Below, piece after piece: positions 42,193 to 54,548 of a stretch of DNA of 64,000 nucleotides. Origin of the DNA: Bugula neritina. Lineage: Eukaryota > Bryozoa > Gymnolaemata > Cheilostomatida > Bugulidae. How positions within the stretch are numbered: the first letter of the stretch is position 1; every line of letters begins with the position of its first letter. The position numbers were made by a program, and so were the translations under genes. The notes under the pieces are model-generated. The model had not been told where the DNA came from, made no database searches, and was given only the letters and a program-made list of their open reading frames with translations. Location: assembly GCA_964035545.1 (NCBI GenBank), contig OZ037766.1, forward strand, positions 16,686,222 to 16,750,221, in the 5' to 3' direction.

Positions 42193-45100
42193 ATGGAAGC
42201 GTCAGGTTAGTAGTTTATTTATTCAACTTTGTTTACACATGGTATTCTGCAATAATGTTTAGTGGTTTCATAAATTCTCCAATAATCTAGGAGAAAACTA
42301 AAAGACAAATTAGTAAATACAATGTCAATTAGTTGCAGGATAGGATTCATATTTCAATGAAATGTAAGTGTAAACTGGCCAGCTTTAGCTTAAGCTTATT
42401 TTTCACTGAAAGTATCAAATGGTTCTTCTAGAGTTCTTCAACTCACAATGGCTGACTCTAGAGTTGTAAAAAGAAGAGTGAATGACTCATACAGATGTGG
42501 ATACTGCAACCAGCAGTTCAATAAATTAGAAGATCCCAGGACCCTCCCCTGTCTGCATGTCTACTGTATGAGGTGTTTAAAGACGGACATCAGCTACAGG
42601 TAAACTCATATCAAATGCGCATATTGTGGGTGAGTTACAGTAATGAACATTATTTTAAAACTGTCATATTTGTATTTATGTAAATGTTTTAATGTTTAAA
42701 TGAACTCTAGTTACTATCTAGTTAGTCATCAGGATCATTTCTCTCATAATGATGGATGTTACAAGTTACTAATTATCTCATCATTTGTAGTAAACTGACT
42801 AATGCTATATTTTAGGAAGGAAGTCTATGACATCACAGATCCCACAACTTTACCTGTAGCTAAGTTTGGTGATCCAATAGAATATAGATCTCCGCCCAAA
42901 CCTGTGCCCATTCCTTGTGATTTATGCGAAGATGGAACAGAAGCTGTAGTGTTTTGTGTGGAGAGTGAAGAAGTTGTGCGAACAGCATCAGCAGGTGAGT
43001 TGTTAGGTGTTGACTGTAACCACTAGTCTGGGGCATACTGATGAGTTGTACTGTAGAATTCTCCTCTAGTCTTATGGCTGTATATTGTATATAATTTAGT
43101 ATTTCCACACAATTCTCAGTATATTATTATGAAATAAGTATCAGCTAATGTGGTCATGTGATTAACAACATTATATTGACATTAAATATACACTTCTGTT
43201 GTTTACTTGCTGCGATTCCGTGAGTCAGTTGGATTTTTTGTTGTCAGAGACATGATGAGGCAATAAATACTTACCTGAACACTAGACATCAATTTATCCC
43301 AATTGATTTCTACACAGCATCTCCACAACGCTATACTACCACTAACTGTGAACATCATGAACATCATCAGCTGATAGAGGCGTGTTCTGAGTGTCACCAG
43401 ATATTCTGTATTCGGTGTGACTCCAAGAGTAGATGTGGAAAAGTGGCAGGTGATTTTTTTGTCCGATTTATATTTTAGCTTTGTGTAGGAAGAAACCATT
43501 GTTTATATGAGAATAGTATGTGTTCCTGTCTGGCCACATAAATAGAACTCAGTCTAAGGTAACTGGTACATTGAACGTCTTCAGGTAAATAATTGAGTAT
43601 TATTTTAGAGGGAAAAGCAGCTTCTCACATCACAATGCTGTTGAATGATTTATCCAGTAAGCTGAGAGACAAACTGACTGGGGAAATGAAGATTCTGTCT
43701 GAGAAGATTTCAGAGTTGAATGACATATCAAAGGATGCCTGGAGACAGCTTAGTGAAATAGAAGAGGATGTGAAGAAGATGTTTGCCAGAGTATATGCTA
43801 CAGCTAATGCTAAGGTTGGCAGACATGTTTGTAAAAATGTAGACACTGTTATGTAGAGTCACAACATGATGATGCAATGTTAAATTTTTTTATATGTTCA
43901 CTATAATATGTAACTCCTGGGGTGAAATCCTTATACTTGTGTTTAGTATTTAATTCTGCACTTATCTCTTCAATGAAATCATTTCTGCAGCAGAATATGT
44001 CATTGGTGGCTAGAAATCAGCAGCCATTAATTAAACTATTGTCATTATGATTCTGTGTTTGGTCATGTGACACTCAGTGCAGATGAACCTGTCAATGCAG
44101 CTGACTCACTCATCCTTCTGCGACTGTCAATCACTCACACAGGGAGGTTGCTTGTGTGAGTGATTGACAGGTGTCAGAAGGAGGAGACTAGTCACGTGAT
44201 GTACTAGCAGTCTGCTTTGTGTAGAGTGTCACATGACTGTGTCACTGTGTGTCTACGCAGTGGGTGGTCTGTTAGCTGTCGCTCTCATGCCAAGTGTAGA
44301 GGTAGTGAGGTGCAGATGTGGTTATAGTGTGTTGGTATTTATTAGATAGAAGAAATTAGGAAGAGAGCTGAGGAACTGAAGGAAGAATTGTCAGAATATT
44401 TGAGAAGCAGCACAGAGATGGCGGTTAATTATAGATATGACCTGGCAGTGAAACATGGTGTTGATAAGTTGTCTCTGGTGGACAGAGTACAACATGCAGT
44501 TGATAAGTTCAATGATGCAGGCATTGTGAGAGACTACAAAGAGATGAGTGAAAAGATGGAAAATGCTTTAGACATCAGCATGATAGAGAAATGTTATGTT
44601 CCTCGCAAATTCCTGAGACCCGCAAGTATGAATATTTAATAAACAGAATCCATCACCAAAAATTTAGAATGACTTGATAATTTATTCCCAGCCTTGCACT
44701 GAAAGATTTTTCTACTTTTGATGAGTTTTTCATTCTAGCAGTTCAACTGAAAGCCTTGGAGGCTGAAAGTATTTAAAAAAGGTTGATGCAGTTTATAGTT
44801 GATATTTATTAGAAGATTGAGTTTTATTTCTACTCTCACATTATGAGATATTTCTTCAGGTTTTAGAGTTTATGATGTATAAGTGAGCTGCTAAACTGTG
44901 TTATGCCGACTACTTGCTGTCAGTATTAACAAAACACTCTCTACCTGTGCAGGTTATGAGATTCCCAAGTTATAGAATTATCTGTTATGTTGTTGCAGAC
45001 AGCGAAGACAGTCTGGGGCTGAAGCTGTTGCAGCCACCAGCTTCTCTACAGTCTAATGGATACTCTGCCGCTGGCTGTTTTTTCACAGTAAATATCTCAG

Positions 45101-46632
45101 CTGATGGACATCTGATGCGTGGGACACGAAAAGGTGTAGAAGTAAGAAATAGACACACTCTTGATACTATCAGCTCAGTGAAACACAGCGACCCCACATT
45201 ATGGGCAGAGATAATTCAACCTGAAGAGGTGGTGGTTGGCAGCTGCTATAAACGGAATGAGAATTCAGCTGAAGTCACACTTCTTCATCCGAAATCTCTG
45301 AAGAAAACCAATTCTCTGTATAAACAGTCAGTAGATAAAATCACTTTTTATAAAATAGCACAGCACCTCTCACTGGTCTATATTGTAGACAAAAGAGAGA
45401 GAAACAGCTGGTAGTCTATAATCTAGTTGACAATAAAATACAGAAGTTCCCACTTTTTGGGATAAAGAACCCAGACTCTGTATGCGTTCTCCCCGACTCA
45501 ACTCTCCTCATTGGAGACTTCGCTGTAGATGGTGGAGTGAAAAGATATAAAGTGGAGAACACAACGCTCACTTTAATGTGGGAGTTTACTTGCATCTCAG
45601 AACCAACTGGTATTTCCTTTGATCCAACATCTCAACTAGTTTACATCTGTATAGAAAATAGACCTCTCCTCATCCTCTCACTTGAAGGTAAATAAATACT
45701 TTGTTTATTATAGTAAGTTTAGTTAATTCAATAATAATTGGGATATTTTAGGATGAATGATTAATTTTAACTGATAGGCTGTGTTATGACTTATGATATT
45801 GTTAGTAAGTACTTGGCTCTCAGGCTAGTTTACTATGGGTAGTATTTCATAGAAGTATTTACAGTAATTTTAGAGGTGCTCAGTCTAACAACTGTACAGA
45901 CTGCAGCTACACATGAGTTACGATTTGCAGTTTGACTTCAGTCTAGTGCTGCTATTATTTTGGTCATCAGATAATTTAAAGACAAATAATTTGATACTTT
46001 TTGACTGCTATTACTGAGACTATTGTAACTTGATGATGGCTGGTAGAATAGTGTTTGTTGGTGAGACTCAAGTGGCTGTAATTAGTTCTTGTCAAACATT
46101 TAATATGTGATAATGTTGGAGTATATCTTATATTATGTAACTATTCATAATTATATTAGCTGGGCACTAAGTCTGTATTCTGAGTCTCTTCTCTTCATGT
46201 TGTCATTCATTATTAAGTAAACATTAGAGCAGTTGAGTAAATTATTCAATACTGACTGGTAGAACTATATTATCTTCAACATAATCTGCTTAGTTCCATC
46301 TTTAAATAAGGAAGTTTTTCTGAGTGAAAAATATGTTTGATACTTATTATAGTGCAGCTGCAGGTATATTATTGGATATATTTCAGTTACTATGTTATAC
46401 TAGAAAGTAGAAACTGCATTTAGTTGTGTTGTGATCTCACTGTAGTCTGTCTGTTTGTCTCAAACTGATACAATCTGGTGTTATTTTATTTACAGGGAAA
46501 CTGATGCACACCTTTTCACAGAGAAGTTTTGGTGTGAGTGCCAAGGTGTGTGACATTGCTGTGTATAATGGAGACAAGGTGCATCTAGCATGTGGAAAAT
46601 ATGGACTAAGGAGATACAAAATAAAATTCTAA
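42193..46632 (+). CDS. TRIM-like RING/B-box/coiled-coil/beta-propeller protein with lesions
   Basis: Exons 42448 (or 42193-42205 plus 42434)-42599, 42816-42994, 43225-43449, 43609-43814, 44346-44625, 44999-45687, 46496-46632. The predicted order is a RING N terminus (CGYC, then CLHVYCMRC), a B-box 1 remnant (CDLC, FCVES, CCQRHDEA), B-box 2 (CEHHEHH, CSECHQIFCIRC), a coiled coil (MLLNDLSSKLRDKL..., EIRKRAEELKEEL) and a C-terminal NHL-like propeller (KNPDSVCVLPDSTLLIGD, CGKYGLRRYKIKF). This is the layout of TRIM-NHL E3 ligases. Three problems: the last RING Cys pair is encoded at 42613-42629 but follows an in-frame TAA (42601-42603); the B-box 1 pairs are incomplete and its splice is ambiguous (43225 or 43248 acceptor); and the propeller exon changes frame by one base at about 45391-45404. 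It could be a decaying gene, a rewired allele, or assembly error. With one base restored it would be about 622 aa. Confidence 0.75.
44113..44182. repeat. Short inverted repeat in a TRIM intron
   Basis: CCTTCTGCGACTGTCAATCA CTCACACA is followed after a short loop by its imperfect reverse complement (TGTGTGAGTGATTGACAG...CAGAAGG), giving arms of about 28 bp in the intron before the second coiled-coil exon. Confidence 0.85.
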
Positions 46633-46846
46633 ACTTACCAGCTATATTTTACTCATTTACTAAATGAAGTTTATTTATGAAAATATTTTGTGACTATAGT
46701 TGTATGACTCAGTCACATATTTTTCATGCTTAGTCACAAGAATTCAAAAGAAAAATATAAATCTCTTTTATTTGAGTAGCTCTTATACTTGAGAGGTAGA
46801 TAAAAGCTGAGCCTAGGTTTAACACACAAGTCTACAAATACTAACC

Positions 46847-46852
46847 AATAAA
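46847..46852 (+). terminator. Candidate polyadenylation signal AATAAA (TRIM-like gene)
   Basis: AATAAA about 215 nt past the TRIM-like stop codon; candidate only. Confidence 0.35.
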
Positions 46853-48128
46853 CTTCACACTCTAAAAATAATAAGTAATTTGAGTGTAAATAACAGACAT
46901 GCAGGTGCAGAGTAACTCAAACATACAGTAACTGCTGACAAGATATTTCTAACATTACATAATCATGTCTCAGAGTATGGCTGGGTAACATATTATAGTC
47001 TGTATTTAATATATATGACTGTCTGCACTGTCAACTCAGTTACCTCCACCTGGTACATTCCTATAAAATCTAACTTATGTATTCCCCCTCATCATTTCAA
47101 TTCTTAGGGAAATTGTCCTCCTAAAGCTTAGATAATACCACCATTTTATACTAATGTAAAGTACTAATATAATTTTTAATTAGCCAATAAGTTTTACTAT
47201 GTTGCTAGTAGTATTTGTAATAGAGCTATGTCGTAATCAGTGGTCACAGTTATTAATAATTATCAATCAATTGCTGCAATATGGATAATAATTCTGTCAC
47301 TTCCGGTTTTCTACAGCTCTACTGTTCACCATGTCAAACCATCTCAGCTGCTCTAAGACATTTCAACATCCTCATTAAAATAACCATCAGATTCCTTTCT
47401 GTAGACATGTTTTGGTCGCTCTAAAAACTTTTTAACTCTTTTTATTGCGTGTTGACTTGTTTCCTCCTCTTTTATTTCAGAATTCTACACATACAAGAGA
47501 ATTGGACATAATCCATTATTTTTAGTATATGAATGACATATTTCATACTATAGAAACATCAACACAAGTTTAGATATATTGATATTTGGAGTAAGGTATT
47601 GTGGTGAATTATGTAAGATATAAGAATTGGTAATTCATTGTGTAATTATGTTTATATATCTTTTTGGTCAAAAAATGATTGTTCCGTCATTACAATAATT
47701 TAGAATAAATTTAACAAGGCAGGTGATTTCTCAGGATTACCCAGTGTAAAAGACAACCAGTTTTAAAATAAACTCGTATTTTTATGGGCTTGTTTACTAA
47801 GCAATACTTGTTCCTCAATTTGATTATCAAACAGTTTCATGAAATAATTAATCTGAAATTACTCTGAAAGTCAACATATAGATTTTTGGGAATGGAAAGA
47901 GTATAACATACCTAAACTAAATGAAGAAAAGCTAATTGTTTTATGAATTATTTGCAAGCGAAAACATATAACGTGTAGTTTATAAAGTTAAATTTACAGA
48001 GTAAAGTATATGCAACTATCAAGTTTTTAACCCACATTATGACATCTAATATACAAAACACTTTACTCTTTAATCTTTTTTACAATGTGAAAGAAACAAT
48101 AAACTTTAAATTGTAAAACTGTTGAGTT

Positions 48129-48208
48129 TTGTGTGTTTTGTGTGGTGTGTGTGTGCGTGTGCGTGTGCGTGTGGTGTGTGTGTGTGCGTGTGTGTGTGTG
48201 TGTGTGTG
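48129..48208. repeat. (GT)n/(GTGC)n microsatellite
   Basis: About 80 bp of GT repeats with interspersed GTGCGT and GTGGT variants, directly 3' of the TLR gene. The His-Thr-rich frame seen on the minus strand here is only the repeat. Confidence 0.95.
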
Positions 48209-48297
48209 AATAGTTGTCAGTCTGAGAAAATGTTTGTCTACAGTATCATGACCTAAATATCTAGTTTTTATTAATAAATGATATTCCTTTCCATATT

Positions 48298-51200
48298 TTA
48301 AGATATAACACAACGGAAAGAGTACTTGATCTACGATGAAGGGGGAGCTCTTCGAACAATGAGAGCATAGTAATAGCAACATGTTGCAATTCACAACTTT
48401 CGATTGACTATAAATTTATAAATTATATGACTTACATTAACAACATTTTCAGTGAGTATTGTGGAAATTGGAGGAGTGATATTCTCAATGTGGAGCTGTT
48501 CTCGGACAACAACTAGAATCCTATTTGGCTGATAACATTTCATTCCATATGTGTTTCTCCCTGTTGTTTAATAAGTGAGAACTATAGTGGATATATCATA
48601 AATATGATATAGCAGATACCTAGGAAATATAACTATCTCTTTAACTTAATAAATACATACATTGTTTATTAATCAGTAAAATGAAGTTCCGGCATCATGC
48701 TGGCAACATGGTCAAATACTTTTGCTCTAGCTTATAGGAGCAATTATGATCCGATGCTTTCCCTTAATCAACAATAACTCAGCGGAATTCTAGCCTATGA
48801 CCTAGCACATTTGTCATAATAAGTTATTAAATATTGGGCCGCGCTGCTCCCTGTAACTTTAGTTAATATAGATTAAGTAATAAATCGCATTAAAAACTGG
48901 TATATAAATTAAATTCATATTTTATATTAAAAAATTCTTGCTTGCAAAATTTGTGATCAAAATAAAAGATGTCATCTCATATCAACAACACACACAACAC
49001 AGACAACACACACATACCTGCAAGATCAGCTTCCGATCTACATTGCGCACTGGTGATGTATGAGTTACTTAAGAGAATCACCACCTTCCTACTCTTTTCT
49101 AGCACATTGCACATTTCGGTATGTCTTCTAGCACCTGGTACAGAATCTCTGTCGTACAAGTACAAGCAGCACTCATCCTGGAAGTTAAAGTTTCTGGTAT
49201 TTAGTAGATAGATTGCACTTATTTACTTATAAATGACTCATGGCATGCAAAGATATTTTGTCCTTATTAGTTATTTAGCTTTGTGACTAAATCACAAATT
49301 CATGTTACACATACACTTGTAAAATACAAAAAGAAGATTTTTGATATATACACTCATGGTTAAATAAAAAGCACATTTTATGGAGCTAGGCAACATATTA
49401 TGTCCCCTAATTGTTCTCTAAAGCATTCAAATTGTCATAAGTAACTGTATGAATAAGCTCTGTATACAACACTATATAAGCTATATATATAACTATATAC
49501 CTTTTTTTCAACAGCTGGAATTATTCTTTCTTTTAAAAATTTCACATCAACTTGAGACTCGGAATCATAAGAAATAAACGCATCATATGTACACTCATTT
49601 TCAAATCTTATGCTTCTCAGTTGATTAACAAATGTGGTCCAGACAACTTTAGGATGAGAAACAAACCACCTGAACTTGTAACAGGGTACAGCAATTACTG
49701 CTGTTAAGATTATACTACCAATGACACTCAAAGTTGCAATAAGCGGTATTTTTGTATCACATTCAAACACATTCCTTTGAAAACTGTAAACAAACTCATC
49801 TTGACCAGAACACCTAACTTCTTGATAACGAGTAACTAGTGCACGATTGTTCAACAACCAGCTTTTAAAAAAGATGTCACAGTCGCACGAAAATGTATTT
49901 CCATCAATGTTCAATGATGCAACTAGACTCTTTTCCAATTCCTCCAAAAACTCCTGAGTAAAGTTTGTAATTTGGTTGTGGTCCAAGTTGATAAGTTGTA
50001 GATTCAATAGAGGAGCAATGCCAATATCAAAACTGACTAGTCTGTTAAGGCTCATGTCAATTTCCCTGAGGTTCAAATTTTTTAAAAATGTGTCTCTTTG
50101 AACGCTTGATATGTTGTTATATCGAAGTTTTATAGTTTCCAAATTCATCATTTGAATTGTTAAATTGTAAGGAATTGATGGTATTTTATTGTCTGACAAA
50201 TCTAGAATTTTCAAGGCTTTTAGTTTAGATAATTCAATAGCTGTGTGATCCCAATTTGCTCCAAGGTTATTGTTTTTTAAATATAGTTCCATGAGGGATG
50301 GGCAGATGCCATATAAATTTGTAAGTCTATTATTTTCCATTTTCAACACCGAAAGAGCTGAAATATTGATGCAAAGTTGTGTCATGTTAGTGTTATCTAA
50401 AGCAATAGGATCTATAAATGAATGGAGAAAATTGTCATTTAAGTTTAAATTCTCTAATGATGTTAATTGCGGAATGCTCACTGAAATGCCATGATTCAGC
50501 TGTCTGCTATGGCATAACGTGTGTTGTTGCAAAAGCAAAATATCATTATTTCTGTAAGCTAACAAAGGCATGGTGTGTAAGTAATTCTTGCTCAGATCCA
50601 AGGACTTCAAATGATTAATTGCTATCCACCATCTAATTGGGAGAAAAGTCTGATATTCATCTGATGCTATTCCTGCACTTTTGAGACTTAATTCAATTAT
50701 ACTTAGTGTTGAGGTTTGCAATCTGGTTCGTCTAGTTCCTAGAGGGTTTCCATCAAGTACAACACTTTTCAGGTTCGGACAAAAATCAAAGGCATTGAAA
50801 GGTATAATGGAAATTCTACAGTACCCTAAATTCAACTGTTGCAAAGTTGTGAAATTAGTAAATACTGTAGTTTGCAACTCGGAACCAAAGGCCAAGTCAC
50901 TATACTTAAAGTTAAGTTCAATAAGGTTTGGTAGTTTTTTAAGCATATCCATTGTAGCATTTGAAAAATAACAATCAGAGAAAACTCGAAAAATTGTTCG
51001 CCATCTTTGCATATAAACTACCTGCAAACTTTCAGGAAAATATATAAAAGCATGCTTTGCATCATTTGGGCACTTTTTGTATGGTGCGACACCACTCAAA
51101 TCAAGCACTTGTAAATGGGTAAAATGAGCTAAAACTGTTGCACCAGTTTTCCAGAAGTCGAAAACATCTGACATATTCAAATTAACCAGCTTAGAGTTAA

Positions 51201-51810
51201 TAGGAGAGAAATACGATTTTGATAGCTCATTGAAGCCACAACCTTTAGGTCCAGTCATTCCAGCCATATTGAACTCTCGCAAACTAGCAAGGTGTTTAAA
51301 CTCTGGGCTAATTGTATCGCAGTTATGTAGTTTAATGCAATTGTTAGCCAAATTTAAAGAAACTAAATCTGGAATTTTAGAAAATATTTTCACAGGTATA
51401 TCAGTAAACAGGTTTCTTTCCAAATTTAAATGCTCAATGGAGTTATTTTGTACAAACAAATCATCAGGTAGTGTGTCAAGGGATGTGTCTCGGATAGTTA
51501 AACTGTTTAATGCTGAGGCATGCTGAAAGGTATGGGGAGAGATAGAGTGTAAATTGCCTGATATGGTTACTGTTTCGAGTCTGGGCAGAGCTTTCAGGTG
51601 TTCATCAGTAAGAGTCACACCAGGGCCATAGAATTTAATGTCTAGAAGCACCAAAGTCCGAGGAAGCTTTGCAAAGATCCCCGGATCTTCTGTTGTGCAT
51701 ATGGCAGTAGTGAAGTTGCATAATTGGCATTCATCCAAATTGCAGCTTTCGGATTTGCCATGTTTTACTGACAGCAGCCATATTACAAGAAAGCAACTCC
51801 AAATATTCTT
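48298..51810 (-). CDS. Toll-like receptor (LRR ectodomain, one membrane segment, TIR), 5' end unresolved
   Basis: The main exon 51810-49501 (770 codons) begins in the hydrophobic core of a signal peptide (KNIWSCFLVIWLLSVKHG), followed by about twenty leucine-rich repeats (such as LNLERNLFTDIPVKIF and LKSLDLSKNYLHTMP). A Cys-rich cap follows (CDCDIFFKSWLLNN ... CSGQDEF ... FECD), then a membrane helix (IPLIATLSVIGSIILTAVIA) and TIR box 1 (YDAFISYDSES). TIR continues in exons 49193-49018 (box 2, LYLYDRDSVPGARR; VVILLSNSYITSAQCRSEADLA) and 48560-48436 (CYQPNRILVVVREQLHIENI). A short last exon at 48330-48298 is a guess. It would signal from surface or endosome through MyD88-type adaptors. The single C-terminal Cys cluster is of the vertebrate-like type. 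The start Met lies upstream, possibly an exon ending ATG at 53775, which would give MKNIW. The junction 49501/49193 is out of phase by one base, next to an A7 run; the other two TIR exons are mutually in phase. Confidence 0.88.
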
Positions 51811-54548
51811 CTAGAAATTCAAAAGAAAAATAAATATATGTATAAGCGTGTATAACATGTATAACCTGTCATGCATAGTAATGCTCCGCAAAAATGCATG
51901 GTAAATTGATTTGTCCAAGTTATTGCAATAGAATTAAATTTCATTGGGTTTTCTGTGATCACAAATAAATGAGCAAATTATTTCACAAAAATATTCACTG
52001 AAATTAGGTTTTGCATAAAACAAATATAGTACTTTTGACTGTGTATACTGTAAAGGCTACATCAAGCACAAATTAAAAATCTAAAACATAATACCAAAGT
52101 AAAGATTGAATGTACTTATACTTTTAGTGGTTTCATTAGCAGTACCAACAAAAGATAATAATCTTAGAGCCTAGGTTAGGCTACATGAATACTTTAATCT
52201 AATTACCACCTCTAATCACACCCTGTAAAGGAATGTCCATGTAGGGAATTATCACATCAAATTTTTGCATGTATTCTATATTCAAGAATATTTATTTTAT
52301 CATATTATATGGGTCATTTTACTTAATTTAGTAATCACTGGAAATCTCCAGTTTTTAGTTATTTTTTACAATTTAGCTGTTAATGAACATGGGTTTTTGC
52401 CCAAAACTAGTAAAACATGATGAACACACCTAAATAATCAAGATTCTTCTTAATTTTGCTTGATTTCCCACATTTTTTCTAATTATTCAGCTACTTTTGA
52501 TTGCAGAGTGTTATGAAAAAACCATAACTCTCCGAAGTCAAAAGTAGCTGAATGATTAAAAAAAAACATGGGAAATCAAGTAAAATTAAGAAGAACCTTG
52601 ATTGTTTAGGTGTATTCATTCATATTTTACTAGTTTTGGGCAAAAGCCTTTCTTCATTAGCAGCTAATTTGTGAAAAATAGCTGAAAACTGGAGATTTCC
52701 AGTGTATACTAAATTAAGTAAAATGACCCATATATATGTATATGTGTGCATGTTTTGTGTGCTCATAGATAGTTACTATAATAGTCTCAATATAATAATA
52801 GCATTGTTTCTAATTTTCTAATTTTCTTCTTACCTGATTTAAAGCACATTTTTGCAGTCTTGGTTTGTGCTGAATTATTGAATCAAAGTATAATATGTAT
52901 TTTTTAATTAAATTTCCTAGATGCTGCAAGAAAAACTATTGCACTACAAATATGCTGCTGTATGCCAGTTTTGTATTTTATTCCTTTGATATCTACAGCT
53001 GCGTTTTGTCTTGAACAAAGAGTTTCAGGTAAAAAAATGTGTTAAGAATATGTATTAAACAAAATTGATTTTCAATCCAGTCGTCATTGAAAATTTATGT
53101 GTCTAAAAACTCACTATGAACTTTTTCTTAGAACATTACATTGTTTGAGACATAAATTAATAATTTTTTTAAATTAATTTAAAAATGACACTTTTTACCT
53201 AACTCATACTATTAGTAGCTGCAACCACTTTGCTCTACATATTTTAAAAAAGTCTAACGTGCAAAATAATAAAATTTTAGTAAAAATGCTTCTGATTATC
53301 ATGAGCATATAAGTTTGTTGACAATACCAGCAGCTGTCTTGAAATATTTGCAATAATGTTATAACTCTTAGTTTTAATTAGATTGTTTACATAATCGTAT
53401 ATTTTTTATATTATATTATATGTTGCAATCTATTTCTGAAACAGTACTCGAAGCAGTTTTATTTTGATTAGCTTAATTTACCACAGGTAGTACATTAATT
53501 TATAGTCACAATCATGTGCTATACAACGTCATTATTAAGTAAATTTGTGATATATTATATGACCATTATAAAAAATGCATGTGATGGTGGACACTTAATA
53601 GTGTAATTATTAGTCATAGTTTATTGAATGTCAGCTGTGATAATCAAATATATTAAGGTCAAAGCATATAAATAATAATGATGCACTATTTTCCAAATAA
53701 AAAACCCAAAATTTTAATACAGAGATTTTGGTAAAAAGCATTGAAATATGTATACACATACATGATAAACTTACCATGTTTCTCTCTCATTAGGTAATAA
53801 ATTGAGACTCGCCTTTTCCCACATTTGTTAAAATATGACAAGGAAGAAAGAATAACCAAGATGAAGCTGAAGAACAATAGTGTAGATAAGAATGATTAAG
53901 GTATGGCGACATGTTTCTCAATCTGTCCTGCTATTGGCTTTCTACACAATATACAGGCCTGCTTATCATAGACACAATGTCTTCGTATCAACAAGGAGGA
54001 GATAAGATTAAACCTTAGTTGTATATGCAAAAGAAAATCTGATGAGAAACAGCTGATAGCTCAAAGGTTTCTTCTTTATCTTCAAGTCATAACATGATTA
54101 CACAATACATTTGATAGAGAGATTTCTTATATTTATATTTTATAAAATTTAGTTCCACTACAACAGTTGTTAAGCTTGAACAGTGCATAGCATACTACAT
54201 TCAACACCAGTCAAAAGTCTTTGGTCATAAGATAGAATTTTCAATTCAAATTCACAAAATATAATAAATAGTGTGGATAAAAAAACATGCTGTTTTAACA
54301 AGTCAATAAAACATAAAATATGTATAAATATAAATATATATATATGATTTCTTAGCTGAGCTTCAACATAAAAGTTATTTAATAATAACAGAAAGAATCT
54401 GATAGCTGCTATAACTTTAGACAGAGACTGAGCACATCGCACTACAGCAATGTCATCGTAATAAGGAAATTAAAATATCATGAAACATGATGGAGATAAC
54501 TTTGCCCATCTCAAGTGACGCTTAATGCAAAAAAATCCCACAATTGCT
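51811..54548. other. Region between TLR main exon and nuclear receptor 3' end
   Basis: About 2.7 kb. Should contain the first exon(s) and promoter of the TLR and the 3' untranslated region of the nuclear receptor. Contains the foldback palindrome at 52306-52735. A possible TLR leader exon ends at 53775. No separate gene seen. Confidence 0.6.
52306..52735. mobile_element. Near-perfect 430-bp foldback palindrome
   Basis: The left arm starts ATATGGGTCATTTTACTTAA and the right arm ends TTAAGTAAAATGACCCATAT. The two arms stay reverse-complementary with scattered mismatches to a tiny loop of A residues at about 52518 (GAGTGTTATG-A6-CCATAACTCTC). Structures of this type are usually foldback MITEs. 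The flanks are TA-rich (TATAT on both sides), compatible with a TA target site as in Tc1/mariner relatives; that assignment is inference. No coding potential. Transcribed, it would form a long hairpin. Confidence 0.88.

Larger units (their letters stand above)
46633..48297. other. Convergent 3' region between TRIM-like gene and TLR
   Basis: About 1.7 kb of 3' untranslated and spacer sequence. Holds a GT-rich microsatellite at 48129-48208 and a candidate poly(A) signal at 46847-46852; no gene recognised. Confidence 0.7.

Noticed and set aside
48080-48240. His-Thr repeat protein on the minus strand
   Set aside because: Translation of the GT microsatellite beyond the probable TLR 3' end.
50270-51526. 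Several plus-strand open frames
   Set aside because: Antisense shadows of the leucine-rich-repeat exon of the TLR.
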